From Glandiceps talaboti (Eukaryota > Hemichordata > Enteropneusta > Spengelidae): 64,000 bases of DNA. Positions 1 to 27,249 of this stretch are shown here, piece after piece; within the stretch, counting starts at the first letter, position 1; the number at the start of each line of letters is the position of its first letter. The translations under genes and the position numbers were made by a program. The notes below the pieces were generated by a model, which had not been told where the DNA came from, ran no database searches, and was given only the letters and a program-made list of their open reading frames with translations. The stretch covers positions 17,889,985 through 17,953,984 of the forward strand of contig NC_135562.1 in the NCBI RefSeq assembly GCF_964340395.1, in the 5' to 3' direction.

Positions 1-85
1 ATTTTATTTTATTTTATTTTATTTAATTATCATTCATTGACAAATAAACAAGACTTTGGATATATAATATTTCAGAAATGCCAAC

Positions 86-1712
86 CTGCACACTCATGTA
101 CTTGATTACTTCCTTAAGTCGGTCAACTACAAAGAAATGTCCTGTTTCATCATAATGACCAATATCTCCTGCAACATAAATTCATAATCATGTTTAAGAA
201 GTATTTTAGCAGTGACATTACTAGCTTTAGACAAAATGTAGCAAGAAATTGCGATCTTTTTATCTTACAGTGTAGAATGGATAGAATGGAAGATTTTCAA
301 AAGCAGAATAGTTTATAGGAAATTATGAAGGAAATTTCGAAAGCTGTCGAGCTATCGCATATTTGTACAAACCATCGCCTACTATTAAGGTCATGGCATG
401 CACGGTTCTCGACTCAGCAGTTCCAGAAGCGGAAACAGGTATGTACGTTCACGTGTAATGTAATGAACTGAAGCAATTGTAAGAGCTTATATTGACCAAC
501 TTATCATTATTCAAATAAGAAACTCGTCTGGGATCCTGACCTAGAGTATCAGTCATCAATCCAATTGGGAAATTCCCAAAACCAAATAGTCTAAAAATGT
601 AACTCCCGTAAATACATATTGGAGGGGGGATGACAAATGAAACCCTATGTTTGTTAGTTCTTGTCTTGTTTTCAATTACCGGTATATCATATATACTGGT
701 ATAACATAACAACGATAAACCACCCCCTTGGGATGGTATACCCGTCGGTTTTAAATTGTGAACTCAATATACTATGCCAAGGGGTGGTTTACTGCTCACA
801 TACATTGTCATTCGATTGTCTAAGATCTGAAATAAATAACCGTTTGGTTCCGGTTACTCGACCCCACCCAGTTTTTTACTGCCGACACAAAACCTTTATT
901 TACGCATTCGAGAAAAAAATTATAAAATCGCGAAAATTGTGAAATCTCACAACAAATAATGGATGTGGAATCCGACAAGAAAAACTGTTCTCCTAATCTT
1001 TAATGGCAGTACATCTAATAGGAAGAACTAAATAACACACATAAAATTTAGAAATAAATGGAAAAACTGAACTAGACAGTCACACACGAAATAAAATATA
1101 ATAAAATCAAATAAAAAATCTACCTACCACAACTATCCTAAAAGTGAGCCTAATCGGAACCACACAATTGTTTTTATTAGGCCTAAACTCCAGAAGAACA
1201 TCGAACAGAGAACAAAAGTTTAAGCTCCTGACAGGGTTTTAAATCAACGAGCTTAAAATAGCTTATTTGTGTCGGGAAAGAGAGACATTTTAATAAACAA
1301 TGGGTTCTAGAGTCTCATTTCAAGATTTAATCACCTATAATCACTTGCAAAATCAGAGAGAAATCAAGGTGATCTTGAGTCTTTATAGGTACCTTTGCTA
1401 TGAGCCAATACACCATGAATACATAGGCTAGTATCTCAAGAATTTTTTATAAATATATATGCCATTGTCTCACCTGTGTGTAACCAGCCATCAACTAATG
1501 TCTCATTTGTTGCTTTTTCATTTTTCAGATAACCTTTCATGATCTGAGGTCCTCGGAAGCATAGCTCACCATCTTCACCAGCACCCAATATTTCTCCTGT
1601 CTCAAGGTCAACGACCTAGTAAATACATGGAAGTAAGTAAAGATGAAATAAAGTCGAAAAGAATAATAAACTTAAACCATACATACATACATACATACAT
1701 ACATACATACAT

Positions 1713-1761
<49 letters not shown>

Positions 1762-4542
1762 TACATACATACATACATACATACATACATACATACATAC
1801 ATACACACACACATACATACATACATACATACATACATACATACATACATACATACATACATACACACACACACATACATACATACATACATACATACAT
1901 ACATACATACATACATACTCATTCATTTTCTGTTTGCTTTGCACTGACATAAACCTGGAATGCAATGTGTAGGCTAGGTACCTTTGCTTCTGTATTGGGT
2001 AATAATAATCCACATGACCCTGGTGGACATCCATCATGAAATGAACACATCGTGACTAGAGTTGTTGACTCAGTGAGTCCGTAACCTTGTAACAAGATAA
2101 AACATATAATATAACCTTGTGTTTGTTGGGGGTCGGGGGTGGGGGGGGGGGGGTCGGCTGTCTCTATATTTTTTCTCTCCATCCATCCACCCATCTGTAT
2201 ATATGTATGTATGTCCATTTACCTGCCTACATTTCTGCCTTCTGTTTTCTCTGTCTGTCTCTGTCTGTCTCTCTGTCTATCTCGCTGTACAAAAAAAACA
2301 GCATTTCGCCCCCCCCCCACCCCCACCGCATTATGTAACTTTCCTGCATCAAGTTTAAGTACATCGGCAAACTTTAAGGTCTTATTTGTCCCAATTCACC
2401 AACCTTGTTGTATGATCAGTTCTTTGTTATGTGAAGAAAGTCTTCTCTTAGCACTCTCAATTGTCTCAAAACTAACAGGCGCTCCTCCAACAACAATATG
2501 TTTCAATGAAGACAAATCATACTTGTCAACGTTTGGGTCATTAGCAAGATGCAGTATATATGGAGAAGGTTTCCCCACAGTGGTAACCTACGCAACAATA
2601 AAAAAGAAACATTGAGTGCTTATGATTCATGTGTTACAAGAAACGATTTGTTTCAAACTATTGTCAATCATCTTAAAATATATGTAGCAAAGGATTAGTA
2701 TAGCAACAGAGTAACACTGGGAATAATTTGTTCCATGACGTTATAGAGCCTCAGAAAAGAATCCTAATATTTACATCGTTTGCATCTTTTCTTTTATGAG
2801 TGTCAACTTCGAGAATAGTACACACACACACACACACACTCACACTGCATTGGATATTTTCTTATTTTGTGTCTAAATGACAAATCAAACATACAATACC
2901 TTGTGTTCTTCCAAATGTCTTAGAACAACTTCTAATCCTGGTAGTAACAAGGGTGGGATTATAATTTTATATCCCTCAAGCAGTGAACGTGTCATTGCAA
3001 ACACAAATCCTCCGACATGAGCAAAAGGCAGCAAAGCTAAGGTTACGTTATTGTCACTATCTATTCGTATACTTTCAGGTTTCCTGTTGGAGAAGGAGGA
3101 AACGTTGGGAACGTACATTATTGTATTGTGTGCTTCAATACTAGGACAACTATTTTAAAACTCACTTAAACTAAATGTTATTTATTACATATTTGAAGGG
3201 GTTTGTTAATTAGTTAATTAGTTAGTTAGGGGTTCTGCAATTGGCACCTTGTTTCATCAAGTAACCACGAATGTATCCCTGACAGCTGGCCAATTATTTA
3301 TAAAATGATACTGAATCTGTTAATTAGTGGTCAATATTATCCGTAGGTAATATAGTTACAAGTTTAAATCTTTAGCAAAAGCTTGCATTTGTATGTTACC
3401 ATGGAAAATACTTTCAAACAAACAAGCACACTTACTCACTGCAAATGGACATTTATGTACATGTTAATGAAACAAGGATATCATTGAATCAATCAATAAA
3501 TTAACCATAAATAGAAATAAAACAAATTTTATTATCTTCAGGGGTCGACAACAAAAATAGATGTAACTGGTTCTATTGTCATTCGTGGTGATCAAATCAA
3601 AGAGGTGGATGTTGTTTCTTTTGTTGGAATTTCATTAGATAAACACCTCACCTGGTCTGACCATATTGACAAAATAAATATACTCATAAGGAAGAAATGT
3701 GGAATTCTGTATAGACTAAGACACATTTTACCACTCAGTATTTTAATACTTTTGTACAATGCCTTTATACTTCCCCATATTTCTTACGGCCTAGAGGTTT
3801 GGGCAGTACTTGCCCAACATATCTGAATTGCATTCTAACTGCCCAAAAAATGATTGTTCGCACGATGCTGTTCAAATCTCACATGGAACACTCGGCTCCT
3901 TTATTTATACAGCTAAATATTCTAGATATTCACAAGCTTCACAAACTCTTAATAGGTTCTTTTATTTACAGCCTGGTTCACTTGAACTCACCACATATCT
4001 TGTCCGATTATTTTAGTGACAAAAAACATGAATATGACACGAGACTCTGCCATCGTCAAAATCTTTACCTGTACCATGCGAGAACAAATTCTGGTCAGTT
4101 TGCTATTTCATTCGTAGGTGCAAAAATTTGGAATGATATTCCTATTCAAATCAGATCGAAAAATTCCCAACATATTTTTAGGAAATCTCTGAAACAATAT
4201 TTAGTAGAGCAGTACAGGTGATTAAATTGTAAACTTACAGATGTATTGACTTTTCGTTTATTGTATTAGACTTTTTCATGTAGTAAAAATGTTTTTTTGT
4301 GTGTACATGTATATGTATATGTATATGTATATGTATGTGTGATATATTTTTTTTCTCCCAGTTATGTTTTCAGTCATCTTAATGACTGAACCCTCTTATT
4401 GTTTACATTCGCAATATACAATGTCGGGGATCAGGCTAGACTAGCTGTTAGCTATTTCTTGACTCCCCATTTACCCTTCTCTCTTTTGATTTTTGTTGCC
4501 ATTATTTTGTAATCATTTTATACGCTTGGGTAAATAAACCAC

Positions 4543-4598
<56 letters not shown>

Positions 4599-7500
4599 GA
4601 TATGTTGTGAAGTAACAGGCTGATATCATGACCGTCGAGGGGGTTTATTTTTGGACTTTAATATGTCTCTACAATAGGATATTTGTGAGGGTTTGTTCTT
4701 ATGATAAGTTTAGCTTGTCATCAAAAAAATCACTGAACACGACTGGACGGACGCATAAATACGCAAATACATCAATGTAATGATGGACTGACCTGGGTCA
4801 TTCCTAGCACAAATTGCTACTGTACTGCAACCCTCTCTCTTCCTACTAGTGTTGTATATTGAGTACTCACGTTTGTTGCTCTATGTTCGATATTATATTA
4901 TGATGAGTAAGCATAACTCCTTTAGGAAGTCCAGTAGTACCACTAGAGTATGGTAAGAAGACCACATCTTCCTTAGGATTGATTTCAATATCAGTAGGAA
5001 ATGCAGAACCATCATCTTTCATAAAAGTACTGAATGGTATACATCCATCAACATGCTCATCACCAACCACATATATACCCTATGTTTATCAAGATAAAAA
5101 TGATATACGACTTTATCATAATCCCGGACAAAATAACAAAGCAGTTCAACGGGCAACCTAACTTATCACATAGGGTAGGTTTGTCGATCGTTGTTTTTTA
5201 AAAAAATGGACAGGGGCAAAATGAGCCCTATATAATGCTGGTAAAACCTTTCTAGTTGCGTTTACATTGTACACATTCAGTCATTTCGACTGGAATGTGT
5301 CTGTATGGCAAGCGATTATTAATAGGCATTTTTTGTAGTGCCTTTCCCCCTCTCCTCTCATCTATTTGTCACGCCCGCCAAATGAAACACTAGAATTATT
5401 GGAGAGGCAAAAAATATCAAACCATACACATAATTCGAAGTCGTACAAATCTTCAATGTGGTCTTTAAATAGCAGAAATAATAATTATAGTTATCATCTG
5501 GCTATGAAATGTATTTTCCTGTGGCAAAGCTAAAAGATATTTTGCAAATATGCATTTTGTAAACGACTTCTCCTGAACTCATTTCGCAAAACATTGCATT
5601 GTAATATAATATAATATAATATAATATAATATAATATAATATAATATAATATAATATAATATAATAGTTTAATTTATTCAATTCATTTCAATTTATTATA
5701 ACTTAATATTATATAATATTTTATCATATTTTATATTATATTATAGTACATAATTTGCAATTGACTCAAATGTATATGGTCAAATGTGTGATATACAAAA
5801 ATAAAGACATCCTCTTTTAAAACTAATTTGAAGTGTGTATAGTAGTCTACAAGACATTTTTCTGACATGTGAAGCGCGCATGAAGATATATTCCCCATCA
5901 CCAAAACAAAAATGAAATGCCAAATATGAGTATTTCGGGGCCATTCAGTCGCTGTCTGTGTGTCTACCTGCCTGCCCTGTTTGTCTGTCTGGCCACATTT
6001 GTGCCGTTATTAGTACTTCAGTATCAAAAATATTTTACATTATAATAACTTATTTTTAATTACATTACATAAAACGCGAACACAGAGATAAAATAATTTT
6101 TGTGTTAACAATTTTCACCTAAATTATTGACAAATCTTGAGAGCATTATGATTTAGACAAGACACTACTGTAACAGCCAGTTAAACATTGAAATAATGTC
6201 TGCATGTGAAAGAACCAACTTGTTCATAAATACAGAAGTTACTTGGGCTAAAATTTAGATTAGACAAAATTATAATGACTTTTTGAAAACAGTTACAATA
6301 GCACATAATACACACACCTTTATGTTCCCAACTCGTTCGGCTGCTTCTTTAGCCGTGTCAACACCAGAGGGCACTGTTATTATCCACTGAGCATCAGTGT
6401 GATCCAGTTGGTAAGAGAACTCATCTGATAGGTAATACCGTACACAAAAATAACATTAATTTAGTCAACAGTTTGCTTGATTATTTATGTTTGTTTATGT
6501 TTGGATTCGCCTTCAGTACATGTTGTTCAATCAGAGAGGCATTTTCCGATGACGTTATAAGTCACTGACTATAAGCATGTTTAAGGACTCATATGAGAAG
6601 TGATATTTCACGTTTATTATTCAACTAATTCACATTAGAGAGGCTTAGATGCACTCTACGTTACGTGTACTCTATACGTGTGGCTTCATAATCACGTGAT
6701 TAGAATTCAACGCAAGCATTCTGTATTTGATACACATTAGTACGCATTTACCTATCTCTGGACATATTTATGTTAATATCTTTCACGAAGGGAAAATCAT
6801 TTACACTACACATTTCACATTCTCAAATGCGTGACGCAATTACTACATAAAATGAGGGCTTTGATGATCTTGTATATACTTACCAACTGTAAAGGTTGGA
6901 TTTATTGGACCAAGGACGCCACCAATTGAAGCCACGGAATATGACGTTATAAAATAATCAGGTGAGTTGGGTTGGTAAAATGCACAGACATCTCCTTGTT
7001 TGAAACCAGATTTGACCAAACCACTGCCACATCTAAGAACGAAATCTTTCAACTGTCTGTAGGTGTAGCTATGATTTGAATCTGTATCAACCTGGGAGAA
7101 TGAAAACACGTTGATAGATTAATAATGGTGTTATAATGGTGTTCCTGTTATGGACGATGCGTTTAGGTTTCCACCAAATCTACTGTTCATACCAACGCAA
7201 TATCTTACCACCCAATACACTATATTTCTGTTAGGGTTCCAAAATATTACCATAACCTTACCCATACGAATGTATGAATCTCAAAAGATGTCACTCAATT
7301 GATACAAAGATTCAATGATACACATATTCTGACAAGAACACCTAGGCTTTAGTGTATTATTTACTCGCCGCTATTGTCTTCATTTACCCCACCTTTGAAG
7401 ACTTTTTAATTCGTGTAAACTGATCAAATATTGAATGGATTGTTTGTTGTCTATACATCTTTTGCAATGTAATCTCTTGACTCACCATAGCGATTTTATC

Positions 7501-8472
7501 TCCATATTTTTCAAACTTCGATAACAGGTACTGAGGTAGGGATACATCAGATGGTATTTGCAAATCAGGAAACTTGCTTTTAACAATACCTATGTGGTAG
7601 GAAGAAAGGAAGAGTACGTAATTTTTAATAGCCTATTATTACAGATTGTGACGAAAATATCAATTGGTCGTTCCCTCACAACAAAGTTGCTTACATATTT
7701 CGATTTATTCATGTATGCATCTCTCTCGATAACATATTTCATAAATGCTTATTTTTATTGTCAATACCACATCTTAAGTACATTTCTTTCACTGAGTCGT
7801 ATGCATACATGTATACCTACAATACATTGCGATTGAAGCTTGGGATCCCTCCCTCTTTAATGTGTTGCTAAAAGCTACCAAGTGGCATATAAGGTTTCCA
7901 CTTACAATTGGTATGTGAATGATACAGCTTAAAGGTTGTCATTTACTGTATTGAGCATAAAAAAGAACAAGTATTTCGACTATACTTGACTAAACAGTCA
8001 AGTGAATATAACCACCGACACAAGGTAAAATCAACTGCCCTTAACGGCAATCGTAAATAGTCAATTTCATCAACTAAATTTCATGTTTCTTATCATCTAT
8101 CTTCATCACACTTTTGAAAAAATAACAACATAGTTTTGGATATTATAGGCGAATGTACATAATGCAAACAAGTTGATGTGTATGGCCAAATGTGTAAAAT
8201 AACAATGAAAATGAAATATAGCGCACAATAAAGAAAGCGAATGTGTAGGTTAATAAAACGAAATAAGATAAAACGATGTGTTTAGTTTTGACATTCATTA
8301 CGCGTCATAGTCACTTACCATGTCTCTGTGTTGAAATACATAGATACCTGCTGAATACTTGTGCAAAGACGACGGGTTTTGGTGCGATTGGTGAAATGAT
8401 GGATGGCTTCCATTTCTCTACAAGTGGTTTACACAACCCCAGTGTACGTTTGAGCTGACTTACATTCAACAT
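86..8472 (-). CDS. 4-coumarate-CoA-ligase-like acyl-CoA synthetase, gene A (3' end outside window)
   Basis: Adenylate-forming enzyme expected to activate a carboxylic acid with ATP and transfer it to CoA; the substrate cannot be read from sequence. Exons (all GT-AG): 8319-8472, 7486-7589, 6884-7091, 6318-6424, 4871-5079, 2900-3083, 2404-2587, 1982-2085, 1474-1615, 86-168. Together they give 493 in-frame codons; exons 11-12 lie beyond the left edge. The start [13 protein letters not shown] is the first ATG in frame and opens a basic, mitochondrial-type leader ending near SRYLCIST. Motifs seen: ATP loop [13 protein letters not shown] (exon 5), QGYGLTE (exons 7/8), GWLHTGD (exons 9/10) and [15 protein letters not shown] (exon 10). 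The last replaces the family's KYKG with KYMS, as in gene B. Intron 5 holds a LINE fragment (3484-4598) and intron 8 a CATA microsatellite. No stop or frameshift was seen, so this copy is probably functional. Confidence 0.88.
1678..1917. repeat. CATA/CACA microsatellite, intron 8 of gene A
   Basis: Four CATA blocks separated by CACA blocks over about 240 bp. A CATA repeat occupies the same intron in gene B and, on the coding-strand sense, gene C, so it predates the duplications. Confidence 0.95.
3484..4598 (+). mobile_element. 5'-truncated non-LTR retrotransposon (reverse-transcriptase C-terminus)
   Basis: Insertion in intron 5 of gene A, antisense to the gene. Gene B's intron reads through the empty site (TATCATTGATATGTTG). 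The translated order is [16 protein letters not shown], then [48 protein letters not shown] in part, and [15 protein letters not shown] near the end, the typical post-catalytic region of jockey/CR1-like reverse transcriptases. Two frameshifts (an A-run near 3555 and near 3800-3826) show it is dead. The 3' end is an AT-rich tail with a TTA microsatellite (about 4547-4598). The flanks share ATTGA, a possible short target duplication. No catalytic domain is present. Confidence 0.85.
5598..5666. repeat. TATAA pentanucleotide repeat, intron 4 of gene A
   Basis: About fourteen TATAA units. The same repeat lies in intron 4 of gene B (19133-19260) and a shorter one lies at 53590-53625 near gene D exon 5. 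Confidence 0.9.
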
Positions 8473-8720
8473 TGTGAAACTGCACTCATTAAAAAAACAC
8501 GAAATGTAAAATTATTTCAGTCATTGTTTAAATATGATAACTCTGAAAAGGGCAAGGCTATTTGATTTAATTTTCCGTTCAAATATGTGTGACAACTAGC
8601 CTTAAAAGAACCACCACATCTCTTGATAAGTGTTAACACACGAGAAACACAGAAAACACACATGTTCCTATAAAACATTGTCTACTGCTAGCCCATGCGT
8701 GAGGGTACTTGGGTGGGGTA

Positions 8721-10356
8721 ATACACGGCACGTCAGATTACCCAAAATGCAGTATGATTTGTATGCTCGGAGATCGAAGGCGCGGCACCAACACATACGT
8801 TGTTGTTGGTTCTAAACATGTATTACGTTGTATATGTCACTTTTGAAGAAAACATCTGACGGCTATCGCGTCGTCCCTGCTGTCCCAAAGTAATCAAAAT
8901 TTACTCAGTCATGAATTTATTTGTCTCTTTCTTTTTGCTCAAAAGCGAGAGTTTAGTACACATAATTTACCGAGCTGTGGTGCATGCTCCTATAGCGTAG
9001 CGTACGTGGGTCTAAGTTTACCTGCTCTCTGCATAGCGTCCGGGCATACATCGTTTACTTATCTGCCGTATCATAATCACAATTTAGACTATTAAAAGTA
9101 CAAACATCTATTCACAGTTATAATTTTATTGGCTGAATTTTATTTCTCCGGGTTGATTGCTCGAAAGTTAGAGCGTAATTACCGAGATGTTTACACTACT
9201 GTACAAAACTGTGTGATGATGGCATCCGGGTATGCACCGTGCACGTCACGTTTTTGTAGAAAATACGAGGATTTACAACCCAGCCATCCCACAATCGCAA
9301 TCAATATTCTAGTAGTAAAAGTACATACATTTACTTACAGTTATAAATTTTATTCAATTTGTCTCATTTCTCACTCAAAGGCCAGAATATAATATTAGCA
9401 CATGATACAATTTACCGAGTGACAGCATTGCCATTACAAGCATACAGTGTACACGTAACTTGACTAATGTTGTGCCTAGCATGATACGCGTTACACCGTC
9501 CATGTGCACCACCGCGGCACCGATTGTCCATAGAAAATACTGGTAAAGATTTACGACCCTGCTGCTTACTGTCTCATATTTACAATTAATAAAACTACCG
9601 AAACATTTATTCACGGTTACGAATTTATATTCTCTCGAAAGCCTTATTTTGTTACATCACGTAATTCACCGATTTTTGGGATAAATGCTTTGTATAGAAC
9701 ATACCTCTTCACGATTTACGAACCTGCTGTCCCATGGTTGTCATACATGGTGACATAACATTTTCGAAAATTCTATATGACTGCAATGACTACGTTTAAA
9801 TCCTATCTTCGTCGATGAATTCACTACGTGCCTAAGCACCCAGTATACAATTCTTCATTCATGGATTTTGAAAAACGTAGCGACAGACAACTTTAAAATG
9901 TGACAAAAATCCCCAAATTTGTGAATTTTCAGGAAAATTAGTCTAAAAATGACGATAAATGCACGAATACAAATGTGCAAACGTAGTTTGTTTTCATTTC
10001 AGCTGATTGTCACATGTAGTGGCTTTTCCGACAACATCATAAGTTTATCAATTAAGAGAATCGAAAAAACACCTAAATTTGACCAAAAATGTCATTTTAT
10101 TAATATTACTGTGGTATACGATAGAAATGTCATAGGAAAAAAATTCAAAAAAGTACTAAAAATAGCAGAATTTCGATTTCTAGAAATAACTTGTTGTGAA
10201 CAAGGATGGTGAACTTCCGCTCTCTGCTAGGCTTTAAAGCATTGCATGTAGTAGTATAGTGAAGATATGAGATTTAAGATGGCCTCCTCTGAAGGTATCT
10301 GCGAGCATACAAATAGCATTGCATGATGGTCTAGCTCACTTGTCGTGATAATAGTA
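8721..10356. mobile_element. 1.6-kb insertion upstream of gene A, absent upstream of gene B
   Basis: The upstream regions of A and B align up to GGGTAATA (8713-8721) and again from TAATAGTACAGG (10354 on), where B joins the two directly. The extra 1.6 kb in A has weakly inverted ends (CACGGCACGTCAGATTAC against TCACGACAAGTGAGCTAGAC reversed) and a repeated TAATA at the join, consistent with a DNA transposon. The interior contains a degenerate repeat of 220-290 bp in three or four copies (about 8890-9740; phrases CAGTTATAAATTTTATT, AATTTACCGAG, GATTTACGACCCTGCTG). No convincing coding frame. Confidence 0.55.
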
Positions 10357-10562
10357 CAGGTGTAGCACACTCTGTGAAATTACCAATGCAAACACCGAGC
10401 AGATTAAAAAGGTACGGGTCAAAAGTTTACATTTCAGACACAAGCTAGGTGTAACTATCTACGGCTTCAAAATTGGCAGGAGAAATTGTATACCTCAACT
10501 TAATTGGAAACTATGCTGTCCACATATAGGGTCAAATGTCGTGAACAATGCCATTCTAATTG

Positions 10563-10720
10563 TACAATGACAAGCTTATTTACACTATTACAAAATAGTC
10601 GTCATTATGACAATCTTACGTGCCCTATATCACAAACTTACTTGCACTATGACAAGCCTAAGTGTACTTTCAAATGACTAACTTACTTGCACCATGACAA
10701 GCTTACTTACAGTACTCTTA
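10563..10720 (-). repeat. Short tandem repeat cluster upstream of gene A
   Basis: About five degenerate units of 25-30 bp built on ACTTGCACTATGACAAGCTT-like sequence. Equivalent clusters lie upstream of gene B (26670-26820, same orientation) and gene D (49770-49905, opposite strand). Their retention at the same distance from exon 1 would suit a regulatory role, but this is inference. Confidence 0.5.
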
Positions 10721-11043
10721 GAGTTTAAACAGTTGTGACCTTTGGACACTTCACCACACACACATTAGTGTAGAGATAATTTCAGGGCAAGCAATATTCA
10801 GTATTTTAGTATTGCAGAATATGTTCGTTTTCCAATTGGAGCAATAACAACTGCGAGCAATTTTGTAAAACAAAAGTCACCAGGACAAATGTACATGGGT
10901 TATTGCAGCATTGAGAATGGCTGTGATGTTCGTCTGACCACATTTCAACAAACCCTGGATGTTAGGAGAGTTATAATTTATAGCAGACTATGATAGGCTG
11001 TACATATGATTCTCATAATACATATCATTGATTCTATACTTAC

Positions 11044-11157
11044 CTCCTACCTTGATGGTGATGATGTAAACTATGTAGGTCAGTTCAGTTGACTTCCCTG
11101 AAATACCAACAATGCGTATGATCAAAGCTAAGACGACAAGGACAGCAACACAGACAC
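11044..11157 (-). other. Conserved exon-like block upstream of gene A (hydrophobic reading frame)
   Basis: Bordered by TTCTATTCAG on the 5' side and GGAG|GTAAGTAT on the 3' side, i.e. acceptor and donor signals. The third frame is open over 114 nt: VCVAVLVVLALIIRIVGISG followed by KSTELTYIVYIITIKVGG, a transmembrane-like segment and a short polar tail. It may be an exon of an unrecognised small gene carried in the duplicated unit, or an upstream exon of the ligase. No partner exons were found. Confidence 0.45.
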
Positions 11158-11359
11158 CTGAATAGAAGCAACGTTACGTGAACTATCAATCATGCATTCA
11201 TGTGACCACAATGACCCACGATTTATACAATGTACACTAGGTACGCCCGATAAAACGTTTCTGACATATGTCAGGCACAGGTCGTTTGATTCTACTGACC
11301 TATGGATACAAAGGGCAAACAGGTAACGAAAATGAGTAAAATTGAATGTCAATATAAAA

Positions 11360-12600
11360 CAGATCGATTAGTCAGGTAGAGTTTATTCGAAAATGATTGT
11401 CGATACAAACAAAGGGAACTAAAAAGTTTAACAACCCATCCATATTCTCGGTCATTGTAACTTTATAGGAAATATACGCCCCAGGAATAGAGAGAGGTAG
11501 ACTGCCAGTTGTTGGCGATCCTATTAAACCTAAGCTGAAAACGTGAGTGAATACAGGCGCAGACAACGCAACGACGAACCTTTAGTCTCCGGGGAGTCCA
11601 ATGCCGCTTTCGATTTGTCAGATTCCACCGATATGCATAATATAACCGTGTGTTTTCAGAGGAAGAATATCTTGCAAACACTTAAGTTCTATACTGTTTT
11701 TTCACTTGATATTATCATTTTCGCTGACATATCATACAGGTGATTGGGTTCCTGGGTATAACATTTAAAAAAGGGACTTTTGTTGAATAGGATAAACTAA
11801 TTTCGCCACCAAAATGTCAAAGTGGATCAGGATCATCCCTAACTCCCTTAGATCATATCACATAAAGGAGTTTCTACATACAAAGCCTCCCTCTTGACTT
11901 CATCGGTAGGCGCAGCCAGATGTATACTAAAATCCTGAGCTTGATCATTCGAATTTAAAGCACACTGTTTATAGTACAAATCTAGTTTAACCCATGTCAT
12001 CACAGTCAATTATGTACACTTATTACACAGGTTTACTTCCCCTAGTTTTTATTTACCGTTCCTGGTCGAATGTGGTTTGTAACAAACATGTTTGAACGAT
12101 GAAAATCAATGTAATTATAATTCAGTTGTATGTCATATCCTTCAAAACACAATAGAGTCCGTCCACTTAGGGGGATGAAATATACATTCAGTGTCCGAAT
12201 GCATGTTTCTTTGTTTGGTTTTTGCTTTTGTTTTTCCAAGGATGATCGAAGTAAACTTATATTTCACATAATATATTAACGTTATAGTGCAAAACGTTAT
12301 ATATATTTAGTTAATTTTTAAAGACAACATCTGGGACTAATACCCCAGGTAAGATTGTTAATAAATGTATGTCCATATGGTGCTAGATAGTCGTTCAATA
12401 CTTAATTACAACACCTTACGTCCTATATTATGGATGTGATGTGAAGATCTCTTTATTTATTTATATTCTAATAAATGTATGCCTGTTATTATTCATTAAC
12501 AAAGTATTCCGTTTGAAACATTTTTTCAAAATATTTTAAAAGGAAGATGAAAGAATATATAGTCATGGCTATGGATATATTCCAGTCAATCGTTTATTTG
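11360..12600. other. Inter-unit spacer between gene A's upstream block and gene B's 3' end
   Basis: No gene found. The sequence is conserved in the spacers at 27480-28690 (same orientation) and 47850-49060 (opposite), including ATCTTGCAAACACTTAAG, TTCCTGGTCGAATGTGG and GTATGTCATATCCTTC-like phrases. It is thus part of the duplicated unit; small indels disrupt all frames. Confidence 0.6.
12452..12472 (-). terminator. Candidate polyadenylation signal, gene B
   Basis: Overlapping AATAAA hexamers on the minus strand (TTTATTTATTTAT on plus) about 135-150 nt past the stop codon. Another AATAAA at 12593-12598 is only 7 nt past the stop and is less plausible. Motif and distance only. Confidence 0.35.
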
Positions 12601-12604
12601 ATCT

Positions 12605-26205
<13,601 letters not shown>

Positions 26206-26669
26206 TGTGAAACTGCACTCATTAAAAAACACCGAAATGTAAAAAGATTTTAGTCATTGTTTATATATGATAACTTTGAAAAGGGCCAGGCTGTATGATT
26301 TAATTTTCCGTTCAAATATGTGCGACAACTAGCCTTAAAAGAACCATCGCATCTCTTGATAAGTGTTAACACACGAGAAACACAGAAAACACACATGTTC
26401 CTATAAAATATTGTCTACTGCTAGCCCATGCGTAAGGGTACTTGGGTTGGGTAATAGTACAGGACTGGTGTAGCGCACTCTGTCAAATTACAAATACAAA
26501 CACCGAGCAGATTAAAAAGGTACAGGTCAAAAGTCTACATTCCAGACACAAGCTAGGTGTAACTATCTACGGCTTCAAAATTGGCAGGAGAAATTGTATA
26601 CCTCAACTTAATTGGAAACTATTCTGTCCACATATAGGGTCAAATGTCATGAACCATGACATTCTAATT

Positions 26670-26820
26670 ATACAATGACACGTTTATTTACACTATTACA
26701 AAATAGTTGTCATTATGACAATCTTACGTGCACTATATCACAAACCTACTTGCACTATGACAAACCTAAGTGTACTTTCAAATGACTAACTTACTTGCAC
26801 CATGACAAGCTTACTTACAG
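26670..26820 (-). repeat. Short tandem repeat cluster upstream of gene B
   Basis: Same TGACAAGCTTA/TTGCACTATGACA-type units as upstream of gene A, at the equivalent place about 0.5-0.6 kb before the start codon. Confidence 0.5.
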
Positions 26821-27157
26821 TACTCCTAGAGTTTATACAGTTATGACCTTTGCACACTTCACCACACACATTAGTATAGAGATAATTGCTGGGCAGGAAA
26901 TATTCAGTATTTTAGTATTATGCTTTAAGAATACGTTTTTCCAATTAGAGAAATAACAAGTGCGAGCAATTTGTAAAACAAAAGTCCCCGGGACAAATGT
27001 ACGTAGGTTATTGCAATATTGAGAATAACTGTGACAGTCGTTCGTCTGACGTCATTTCAACCTAGAACCTGGAGGTTGGGAGAGTTATAATTTACAGCAG
27101 ACTATGATAAGCAGTGCATATGATTCTCATAATGCATAGCACTGATTCTATATTTAC

Positions 27158-27249
27158 CTCCCACTTTGACGGTGATGAAAACTATGTAGGTCAGTTCAGT
27201 TGACTTCCCTGAGATACCAACAATGCGGCAAGGACAGCAACACAGACAC
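27158..27249 (-). other. Exon-like block upstream of gene B (19-bp internal deletion)
   Basis: Same position and borders as the block upstream of gene A, but a 19-bp deletion removes the middle of the hydrophobic stretch and shifts the frame. A different frame reads across the splice borders (PCRIVGISGKSTELTYIVFI), so coding status is doubtful. Confidence 0.4.

Noticed and set aside
449-942. Two open frames of 87-93 codons on opposite strands, repeated near 14740-15233
   Set aside because: They lie in intron 9 of genes A and B. The similarity between copies comes from the segmental duplication, and the frames are not kept in gene C's matching intron (41700-44460).
1678-1917. CRISPR array or satellite repeat
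   Set aside because: Simple tetranucleotide repeat without spacers; the genome is eukaryotic.
1608-2037. Long open frames of repeated Tyr-Val-Cys-Met or Ile-His-Thr residues
   Set aside because: They are translations of the CATA/CACA microsatellite inside intron 8 of gene A, with no splice or start support.
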